Origin: CAYPEZ01 sp964409985
Lineage (GTDB): Bacteria; Patescibacteriota; Minisyncoccia; Phycocordibacterales; UBA6899
Reading direction: 5' to 3'
NCBI GenBank assembly: GCA_964409985.1
Contig: CAYPEZ010000048.1
Location: 1-5,994, forward strand
Length of the DNA: 5,994 nt
This document shows, in pieces, positions 1-4,628 of this stretch (positions are counted from its first letter, which is position 1; every line of letters begins with the position of its first letter). The translations under genes and the position numbers were made by a program. The notes beneath the pieces were generated by a model that saw only the letters and a program-made list of their open reading frames with translations, was not told the origin of the DNA and did no database searches.

Positions 1-1044
1 ATGCTTGTGAGTGTCTGCGCAAGCATCGCCATTGTCTTCTTTAAGCTTGATGTGACAGGCACGCAAGCATTTTCTGGAGTTCCTGTTGGAAGCAATACCC
101 AATCACTAGCGGAAGTTGCCGTATTGTCAGCCATGTATTTTGTCATCAGCTTTTTTGGTGCGTGGGTCATTGATTCGATTCGCAGACGCAAAGACACAAT
201 GGCAGAGAAAATTCACAAGGAAGAAGATCATGTCAAACGCTTGAGTATTCTCGCACACGAATTTGATCGCAGCGCAAAACTCCTTGTACGGAGAGATCTT
301 GATCTCATGAAAGCCCACCGAGACCTTGAACGCATCGATGAAATGAAAAGTGAGATTATTTCAGTGGTTGCACATCAACTTCGAACGCCCCTGTCTGCTG
401 TGAAATGGACTCTCAAAATGCTCACTGATGGAGATGCAGGAAGCATTTCTCCTGAGCAAAAAACCATGCTCATGAAAGCCTATGATTCAAACGAGCGCAT
501 GATTAGTCTTGTGAATGATATGCTCTCTGCGGACAGAATGGAGAGTGGCAAGTTTCGCTACCGATTTTTCCCAATTCAGATCGAAGATCTTATCGAAAAT
601 GTTATTACTGAAATTTTGCCTAAGGCAAATGAGCGTGGAGTCGGTATCCGATTTCTTCGCCCTGTAGACCCATTTCCACGTGTGACGATTGACCCAGACA
701 AAATTCGCGAAGTCCTTCAAAATCTTATAGATAATGCTGTGAAATACTCAAGACGCGGAGGAGTTGTGGTCGTCGGTATTCAACGAGAGGAAAAATCGCT
801 CTTATGCCTCGTGACCGATCAGGGTATCGGGATTCCAAAGGCTGATCAAGAGAAAATATTCGGACGTTTTTTCCGTGCCCAAAATGCGCTTCGTGTTGAA
901 ACTGACGGTAGTGGATTGGGGCTTTTTATTGTGCGTGGTATTATCCAAAGACACGGTGGAGATGTGAGTTTTGAGAGCGAAGAAGGTAAGGGGACAACAA
1001 TGAAGTTTCGCCTTCCGCTTGGACCACTTCCTCCCCATGCATAA
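1..1044 (+). CDS. Membrane sensor histidine kinase, probably 5'-truncated by the window edge
   Basis: This is the transmitter half of a two-component system: it autophosphorylates a histidine using ATP and passes the phosphate to a receiver aspartate. Residues 1-16 look like the end of a membrane helix and 38-58 form a clear second one, followed by the positive-inside stretch SIRRRK. A charged, probably coiled-coil linker covers about 60-115. The HisKA H-box is AHQLRTPLSAVKW with phospho-His125. The HATPase domain (about 225-340) shows the N-box NLIDN (241-245), G1 DQGIGI (273-278), F-box FGRFF (287-291) and G2 GSGLGL (303-308), so it should be active. No separate sensor domain is visible. 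The ATG is the first base of the window, so no ribosome binding site can be checked and the true start may lie upstream with more membrane helices. The receiver gene follows 23 bases after the stop and is the likely partner. Function is very secure; the start is not. Confidence 0.93.
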   Translation: MLVSVCASIAIVFFKLDVTGTQAFSGVPVGSNTQSLAEVAVLSAMYFVISFFGAWVIDSIRRRKDTMAEKIHKEEDHVKRLSILAHEFDRSAKLLVRRDLDLMKAHRDLERIDEMKSEIISVVAHQLRTPLSAVKWTLKMLTDGDAGSISPEQKTMLMKAYDSNERMISLVNDMLSADRMESGKFRYRFFPIQIEDLIENVITEILPKANERGVGIRFLRPVDPFPRVTIDPDKIREVLQNLIDNAVKYSRRGGVVVVGIQREEKSLLCLVTDQGIGIPKADQEKIFGRFFRAQNALRVETDGSGLGLFIVRGIIQRHGGDVSFESEEGKGTTMKFRLPLGPLPPHA

Positions 1045-1067
1045 ATTACAAAGAGAAGATACAGGAT

Positions 1068-1844
1068 ATGGCAGGAATATATTCTAAAAAAGTTTTAGTT
1101 GTCGAAGATGAACCAGCGCTTTCGGACGTCCTCATCAGGAAGCTGACACTTTCTGGGTATGATGTCTACCATGCAGCAACAGGCGCACTGGGTGTTGAAC
1201 TTGCGAAGAAAAATCAACCAGATCTCATTCTTCTTGATATGATGCTCGGAGGAGAGAGTGGAATGGACGTCCTTGAAGCCATTCGTCGTATAGACACACT
1301 CCAACAGACAAAAGTTATTATTATTTCAAACTCAGGACAGCCAGTGGAAATTGAACGAGCTCTTGAACTTGGAGCAAAAGACTACTTGATCAAAGCGCAG
1401 TTTGATCCAGACGAAGTTCTTGAAAAAGTCAGAATGCAACTTCATGACAAAAAAACAGAAGCCGCTTCTGGGATGAAAGGGAAAAAAGTGCTCATTGTAG
1501 AAGATGATAAATTTTTGCGTGATCTCTTGTCACGAAAAATGGAGTCTCAAGGAGTGTCACTCTTTATTGCTGTAGATGGGGCTCAAGGGATTAATCTTGC
1601 TGAGAGAGAAAAGCCAAACATCATACTTCTCGATGTCCTTATGCCTGGAATCGATGGGTACGGTGTTCTTGAGCATATTCGTGCGAATCCTGAAATGAAA
1701 GATACCATTGTCATCATGCTCTCAAATTTTGGCCAAAAAGAGGATATCGCGAAAGCGACGAAACTCGGAGCAAATAAATTTCTCGTTAAAGCTTCAGTCA
1801 CTCTTGATGAAATCGTCGAGAATGTAAAAAATTTCTTGGTATAA
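1068..1844 (+). CDS. Tandem receiver-domain response regulator without output domain
   Basis: The 258-residue protein contains two CheY-like receiver domains joined by a short linker (about 126-138) and nothing else. Receiver 1 (about 8-125) has acidic E13/D14, phospho-acceptor D57 in LILLDMM, switch S87 and K109. Receiver 2 (about 139-258) has E145/D146, phospho-acceptor D189 in IILLDVLMPG, S219 and K241. All key residues are present in both, so each half should be phosphorylatable. Receiver 1 lacks the usual MPG after its aspartate (it reads MMLGG), while receiver 2 has it. Both carry S-N-x-G-Q after beta-4. There is no DNA-binding, diguanylate cyclase or other effector domain, so the protein probably signals by protein contact or acts as a phosphate relay or sink. 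It follows the kinase by 23 bases, which implies co-transcription. Only a weak purine-rich stretch (around 1051-1057) precedes the ATG. Family is secure; the downstream target is unknown. Confidence 0.93.
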   Translation: MAGIYSKKVLVVEDEPALSDVLIRKLTLSGYDVYHAATGALGVELAKKNQPDLILLDMMLGGESGMDVLEAIRRIDTLQQTKVIIISNSGQPVEIERALELGAKDYLIKAQFDPDEVLEKVRMQLHDKKTEAASGMKGKKVLIVEDDKFLRDLLSRKMESQGVSLFIAVDGAQGINLAEREKPNIILLDVLMPGIDGYGVLEHIRANPEMKDTIVIMLSNFGQKEDIAKATKLGANKFLVKASVTLDEIVENVKNFLV

Positions 1845-1902
1845 ATTGTTTAATAACTTTCGCTCCCCAACTTTACTCTGTGGGAAGGAGATGAATAACA
1901 TA

Positions 1903-1931
1903 TTGAAGGATTTTCTGTTATAACCAATAAT
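1903..1931 (+). promoter_or_regulatory. Putative sigma-70-type promoter for the small basic gene
   Basis: There are two overlapping readings. One is TTGAAG (1903-1908), a 17-base spacer and AATAAT (1926-1931). The other is an extended -10, TG-T-TATAAC (1916-1924), without a good -35. Either would start transcription 20-35 bases before the ATG at 1963, leaving room for the strong Shine-Dalgarno. The assignment rests on consensus matching alone in an AT-rich spacer, so it is tentative. Confidence 0.4.
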
Positions 1932-1950
1932 AGGCCACTGTCCTTTCAGA

Positions 1951-1957
1951 GGAGGAG
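1951..1957 (+). promoter_or_regulatory. Strong Shine-Dalgarno (GGAGGAG) of the small basic gene
   Basis: GGAGGAG lies 5 bases before the ATG at 1963, and the purine run continues upstream (AGAGGAGGAG from 1948). It is the best ribosome binding site in the window and is the main argument that the unrecognised frame after it is a real gene. A nearer ATG at 1958 is followed at once by a stop (two codons), so it is not the start. Confidence 0.75.
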
Positions 1958-1962
1958 ATGAG

Positions 1963-2310
1963 ATGAAAAAGCGCAGAATGCGAAGGCGTTCAGAGAAGCA
2001 GCTCTGTTTTGCACAAGAAAAAGTGATGGAAGGCTACCGCAGACGCGGGGCTATCAAAAACGATGATGAAGCAAGTAGGCTTCACATGTTTTTTAGCCCC
2101 ATGCGTGTACCGAAGAGACTGACAAACAATGAGATTCGTTTGTGTCTCTTAATGTCTCACGAGAGGGCAAAACAACGCCAACAGGGCTCGGTCAACACAT
2201 TTCGGCTTGTTCATGGACCATTTCTTTTGCCTGCGCCCCTCAATCAGCAGGTTATGACACGCAAAAGTTTCAAAAATGGATTCTGGAAATTTCTGCAAAC
2301 GCTTACATAA
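1963..2310 (+). CDS. Small, strongly basic hypothetical protein
   Basis: I do not recognise this 115-residue protein. It opens with a dense basic cluster (KKRRMRRR within the first nine residues) and stays rich in Arg and Lys throughout. It has two cysteines (15 and 63) in no metal-binding pattern, no membrane helix and no signal peptide. A fairly hydrophobic segment lies around 82-97 (VHGPFLLPAPLNQQ region). The tail is aromatic and basic (KSFKNGFWKFLQ). The charge suggests contact with nucleic acid or ribosome, but nothing identifies a fold. Support for a real gene is the excellent Shine-Dalgarno with good spacing and a hairpin terminator 10 bases after the stop. Against it, the codon pattern is less clearly coding-like than in its neighbours. 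Its own promoter is plausible, but it could also be read from the upstream two-component operon. Confidence 0.62.
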   Translation: MKKRRMRRRSEKQLCFAQEKVMEGYRRRGAIKNDDEASRLHMFFSPMRVPKRLTNNEIRLCLLMSHERAKQRQQGSVNTFRLVHGPFLLPAPLNQQVMTRKSFKNGFWKFLQTLT

Positions 2311-2320
2311 TCTTCCATGT

Positions 2321-2347
2321 AGCCCCGAGCATTGCTCGGGGCTTCCT
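2321..2347 (+). terminator. Hairpin terminator after the small basic gene
   Basis: AGCCCCGAGC (2321-2330) and GCTCGGGGCT (2334-2343) form a perfect 10-bp GC-rich stem with a 3-base loop, 10 bases after the stop codon. What follows is TCCTATT rather than a clean T-run, so termination may be incomplete. The stem is palindromic, so the hairpin forms in either direction; here it fits the end of the preceding gene and insulates the gdhA promoter just downstream. Confidence 0.7.
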
Positions 2348-2359
2348 ATTGACTGCCGG

Positions 2360-2367
2360 TGTATAAT
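2360..2367 (+). promoter_or_regulatory. Perfect -10 box directly before gdhA (leaderless-type promoter)
   Basis: TATAAT (2362-2367), preceded by TG, matches the consensus -10 box exactly. Transcription would start near 2373-2377, and the gdhA ATG begins at 2377, so the 5' leader would be zero to a few bases. No recognisable -35 lies at 16-18 bases: that position falls in the terminator stem. The TTGACT at 2349 is only 7 bases away, too close to act with this box. Confidence 0.6.
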
Positions 2368-2376
2368 GCTCACACT

Positions 2377-3741
2377 ATGCCAAAAATGAAAGGAACAGAA
2401 AAAACGTTTACGAGTGAGTTTCTCAAAAAAGTCAGATCACTTCATCCGCACGAGCCAGAGTTTCATCAGGCAGTAAAAGAGTTTGTTATGTCAGTTGAAC
2501 CATACCTTGCCGGACATGAAAAATATCAGGCGGTAAACCTTCTAGAACGTCTTATTGAGCCAGAGCGCATTGTGATCTTTCGTGTTCCTTGGGTGAATGA
2601 TCGAGGCGAGACACAGGTTAATCGAGGATATCGAGTGCAGTTTTCATCCGCGCTTGGTCCATACAAAGGGGGATTGCGATTTCATCCGTCAGTGAATCTT
2701 TCTATTTTAAAGTTCCTTGGCTTTGAGCAGATATTCAAGAATGCACTCACAGGCCTTCCTATGGGTGGTGGCAAGGGAGGAAGCGACTTTGATCCAAAGG
2801 GGAAGAGTGATGCGGAGGTGATGCGGTTCTGCCAGGCATTCATGACTGAGCTCTATCGTCACATAGGGAAAGATTCCGATGTCCCTGCGGGGGATATTGG
2901 TGTAGGGGGGCGTGAAATTGGGTATCTCTTTGGTCAGTACAAAAAACTCCAAAATGAATTCTCGGGAGTCCTTACAGGAAAAGGATTTGGGTGGGGAGGT
3001 AGCCATATTCGTCCTGAAGCGACTGGATATGGCGCCGTGTATTTTATCGAAGAAATGCTAAAGACACGAAGGGCGAGTGTAAAGGGGAAAATCACCGTTA
3101 TTTCAGGAAGTGGAAACGTCGCACAAGGAGCAGCAGAAAAAATCATTGCTCTTGGTGGGAAAGTTGTCACAATGAGTGACTCAGATGGATATATTTTTGA
3201 CGCAGACGGGCTGACTCTTGAAAAACTTGCATTCATCATGGACATCAAAAATGTTCGACGCGGGAGAATTGCAGAGTATGTGACCAAATACCCTAAAGCA
3301 AAGTATGTTCCCGGAAAACGCCCCTGGGGAACCAAGTGTGATATTGCTATTCCTTGCGCCACACAGAACGAGCTCACTGAAGAAGACGCAAAAAAACTTG
3401 CCCGCAACGGTGTGCTTGTGGTTGCTGAGGGGGCAAATATGCCTGCGACACTTGAAGCCATAGAGGTATTTCGAAAAAAAGGGATCCTCTTTGCTCCGGG
3501 AAAGGCTTCTAATGCAGGTGGTGTTGCAACCAGTGGACTGGAGATGAGTCAGAACTCACTCCGTATTTCTTGGACTCGCGAAGAAGTGGACGCGCGCTTG
3601 AAAGAAATTATGAAAAACATTCACGATGCTTGTGTGAAGTATGGAAAAAAAGAAGACGGGAGCGTGGACTATGTGAATGGCGCGAATATTGCGGGATTTG
3701 TCCGCGTCGCAGAAGCCATGCTCGCTCAAGGGGTGGTTTAA
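2377..3741 (+). CDS. gdhA: Glutamate dehydrogenase, hexameric type, probably NADP-dependent
   Basis: The enzyme interconverts 2-oxoglutarate plus ammonium and L-glutamate in the cytoplasm, linking nitrogen to central carbon metabolism. At 454 residues it has the usual length of the bacterial hexameric family. Substrate-site lysines are K97 (GPYKGGLRF), K121 and K133 (GGGKGG), with catalytic D173 in PAGDIGVG; their spacing equals that of known enzymes. The Rossmann domain shows GSGNVAQ. The following SDSDG loop resembles the NADP-using E. coli enzyme, which is why NADP is preferred; this is inference. The C-terminal half carries the family blocks CATQNEL, AEGANMP, APGKASNAGGVATSGLEM and NGANIAGF, with no break. 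I chose ATG 2377: the in-frame GTG at 2359 overlaps the -10 box, and ATG 2386 would put the start further from it. No Shine-Dalgarno is present before any of these. It stands alone as a transcription unit. Confidence 0.96.
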   Translation: MPKMKGTEKTFTSEFLKKVRSLHPHEPEFHQAVKEFVMSVEPYLAGHEKYQAVNLLERLIEPERIVIFRVPWVNDRGETQVNRGYRVQFSSALGPYKGGLRFHPSVNLSILKFLGFEQIFKNALTGLPMGGGKGGSDFDPKGKSDAEVMRFCQAFMTELYRHIGKDSDVPAGDIGVGGREIGYLFGQYKKLQNEFSGVLTGKGFGWGGSHIRPEATGYGAVYFIEEMLKTRRASVKGKITVISGSGNVAQGAAEKIIALGGKVVTMSDSDGYIFDADGLTLEKLAFIMDIKNVRRGRIAEYVTKYPKAKYVPGKRPWGTKCDIAIPCATQNELTEEDAKKLARNGVLVVAEGANMPATLEAIEVFRKKGILFAPGKASNAGGVATSGLEMSQNSLRISWTREEVDARLKEIMKNIHDACVKYGKKEDGSVDYVNGANIAGFVRVAEAMLAQGVV

Positions 3742-3784
3742 AATTCGGGGGACTATACAAATCTCACACCATAGTGCACTGCTA

Positions 3785-3813
3785 TTGACTTATAATATAT
3801 TTTGGGTTAATAT
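3785..3813 (+). promoter_or_regulatory. Putative promoter of the WG-repeat gene
   Basis: TTGACT (3785-3790), a 17-base spacer and TAATAT (3808-3813) make a good sigma-70-like pair. Transcription from it would give a leader of about 43 bases before the ATG at 3863. The two elements lie on the left arm, loop and right arm of a perfect inverted repeat, so protein binding or DNA structure there would directly affect this promoter. Confidence 0.6.
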
Positions 3814-3824
3814 ATATTATAAGT
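3788..3824. repeat. Perfect 13-bp inverted repeat over the WG-gene promoter
   Basis: The left arm ACTTATAATATAT (3788-3800) is the exact reverse complement of the right arm ATATATTATAAGT (3812-3824), with an 11-base spacer. Both arms contain a TATAAT sequence, one per strand. It could be an operator for a dimeric regulator or a cruciform-prone element. A weak AT-stem terminator for gdhA is possible but less likely, because the stem lacks GC pairs. No other intrinsic terminator is visible in the 121 bases after gdhA. Confidence 0.75.
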
Positions 3825-3849
3825 TTGTTCCTCAACAAGTAATTCATCT

Positions 3850-3854
3850 GGGAG
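3850..3854 (+). promoter_or_regulatory. Shine-Dalgarno of the WG-repeat gene
   Basis: GGGAG (within GGGAGAAA) lies 8 bases before the ATG at 3863, a normal distance. It fixes this ATG as the start; no earlier in-frame start is supported. Confidence 0.65.
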
Positions 3855-3862
3855 AAATTTAG

Positions 3863-4426
3863 ATGAGCAACAATACGGTATCGCGTGGAGCTCTTTTGGT
3901 GCGGTACGGAGATGTTTGGGAGTTCGACAACAATGGTATTGCTGTTGCGGAACTTCACAACGGTCTCATGTGTCACATCGACCGAAACGGAGATCCGCTA
4001 TACAAAGAAAAGTACCTGACCGTCGATCTGTTTTTCGAAGGTTTCGCTGTTGTACAGGGGAAGAAAGGTTTCCGTCATATCCGCCCCGACGGGACAAGCC
4101 TTTATCCCGAACGATACAAGGTTGCAACTCGTTTTCATGATGGTGTTGCCATTGTTGTGAATGAGGGCTTCCAATGTTGGCACATTGGACTCGATGGAAA
4201 GAGGCTCTATGAGAAGCCATTCCAACATGTTTACGAGTTCATGAATGGCGTCGCTCTGGCACAAAGGGCAGGTAAGTGGATTTTGATCGACAAAAACGGT
4301 CAACGTGTTGGGGATGAAGAGTTCGACGATATTCAGATTCCTGGGATCATCATTCATCCGTTGAAGCCTTTTGCTCGCAAGGCGGGTAGAATGTTTCGGA
4401 TTAATCTCGATGGAACTCGAGTCTAA
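3863..4426 (+). CDS. WG-like repeat protein
   Basis: This 187-residue protein is made of about five tandem units with a 35-residue period, resembling WG (KWG) beta-repeat proteins. Each unit reads roughly F-x-x-G-x-A-x-V, then W/F-x-x-I-x-x-D/N-G, then L-Y and an aromatic-basic end. The first landmark glycines are at 25, 60, 94 and 129; the second (D/N-G) at 43, 77, 112, 146 and 184; L-Y pairs at 46, 80 and 115. The last unit is degenerate and stops right after its turn (LDGTRV). Such repeats are thought to form beta-rich scaffolds for binding partners, but no ligand can be named. There is no signal peptide or membrane helix, so it is probably cytoplasmic. It has its own promoter, Shine-Dalgarno and strong terminator, so it is a single-gene unit, and neither neighbour suggests a pathway. 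Family call is fairly secure; function is unknown. Confidence 0.85.
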   Translation: MSNNTVSRGALLVRYGDVWEFDNNGIAVAELHNGLMCHIDRNGDPLYKEKYLTVDLFFEGFAVVQGKKGFRHIRPDGTSLYPERYKVATRFHDGVAIVVNEGFQCWHIGLDGKRLYEKPFQHVYEFMNGVALAQRAGKWILIDKNGQRVGDEEFDDIQIPGIIIHPLKPFARKAGRMFRINLDGTRV

Positions 4427-4455
4427 ATCGTCCCAAGTACGATACGATTCGATCC

Positions 4456-4491
4456 AAACGCGTGCGTGGTTTTACACCGCACGCGTTTTTT
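4456..4491 (+). terminator. Strong intrinsic terminator after the WG-repeat gene
   Basis: AAACGCGTGCG (4456-4466) pairs perfectly with CGCACGCGTTT (4478-4488) across an 11-base loop, and the right arm runs into six T residues (4486-4491). It begins 30 bases after the stop codon. GC-rich stem plus T-run is the classical Rho-independent form; transcription into uvrA from upstream should be blocked. Confidence 0.9.
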
Positions 4492-4526
4492 AATTGACTC
4501 TTACCTCAGAATACGTATTTCCAAAC

Positions 4527-4538
4527 GACAAATTTGTC
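4527..4538. repeat. 12-bp perfect palindrome upstream of uvrA
   Basis: GACAAATTTGTC is fully self-complementary and lies about 38 bases upstream of the putative uvrA -10 box, in the spacer between the terminator and the promoter. It has the size and symmetry of a dimeric-regulator operator, but a 12-bp palindrome is expected about once per window by chance. It does not match the E. coli or Bacillus LexA box. Confidence 0.4.
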
Positions 4539-4572
4539 AAAATATGCCGTCTTCGTTCTCTGCACCTGTGTG

Positions 4573-4581
4573 TGTTATACT
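4573..4581 (+). promoter_or_regulatory. Extended -10 promoter of uvrA
   Basis: TG-T-TATACT (4573-4581) matches the extended -10 pattern. No good -35 is found 16-18 bases upstream, which is acceptable for this class. Transcription would start near 4588 and leave a leader of about 40 bases before the ATG at 4629. Confidence 0.6.
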
Positions 4582-4591
4582 CCTCCATACA

Positions 4592-4616
4592 CCCCCATAG
4601 GCGCACGCCACGGGGG
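4592..4616 (+). promoter_or_regulatory. Possible hairpin in the uvrA leader
   Basis: CCCCC (4592-4596) can pair with GGGGG (4612-4616), with an inner GGC (4600-4602)/GCC (4607-4609) stem across small internal loops. The G-rich right arm is the only purine-rich stretch before the uvrA ATG. If it serves as the ribosome binding site, folding would hide it. The structure is short and interrupted, so this is tentative. Confidence 0.35.
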
Positions 4617-4628
4617 CGGTTGACGTAT

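Larger units (their letters stand above)
1845..1962 (+). other. Intergenic spacer between the two-component operon and the small basic gene
   Basis: This 118-base spacer is AT-rich at both ends. I see no convincing intrinsic terminator for the receiver gene: the best pairing, CCCA (1866-1869) with TGGG (1881-1884), is short and lacks a T-run. A Shine-Dalgarno-like GGAAGGAG (1883-1890) directly abuts an ATG that opens only a 10-codon frame. The right-hand part holds the putative promoter and the ribosome binding site of the next gene. Read-through from the operon into the small gene therefore remains possible. Confidence 0.5.

Noticed and set aside
1891..1923. Ten-codon leader peptide (MNNILKDFLL) after GGAAGGAG
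   Set aside because: The purine run abuts the ATG with no spacing, no attenuator structure follows, and the peptide has no run of a regulatory amino acid.
2359..2361. In-frame GTG as the start of gdhA
   Set aside because: It directly abuts the TATAAT -10 box and would lie upstream of the transcription start; no ribosome binding site precedes it.
2142..2366. Overlapping + strand frame of 74 codons
   Set aside because: It runs through the hairpin terminator and up to the gdhA -10 box, has no ribosome binding site, and overlaps the better supported small basic gene.
2349..2367. TTGACT plus TATAAT as a full promoter before gdhA
   Set aside because: The two hexamers are only 7 bases apart, far too close for sigma-70-type recognition; only the -10 box is credible.
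2934..3461. Minus-strand open frame of 175 codons inside gdhA
   Set aside because: It is antisense to a highly conserved enzyme, is serine/alanine/phenylalanine-rich in the way codon mirror frames are, and has no Shine-Dalgarno or recognisable domain.
3773..3780. 8-bp palindrome AGTGCACT after gdhA
   Set aside because: It is too short to be significant and has no loop or T-run, so it is not a terminator.
3998..4357. Minus-strand open frame of 119 codons inside the WG-repeat gene
   Set aside because: The + strand frame has clear periodic repeats, a Shine-Dalgarno and a terminator; the antisense frame has none of these.
4494..4522. TTGACT as a -35 for uvrA
   Set aside because: No acceptable -10 lies 16-18 bases downstream (TATTTC at best), and the T-run of the preceding terminator is immediately adjacent.
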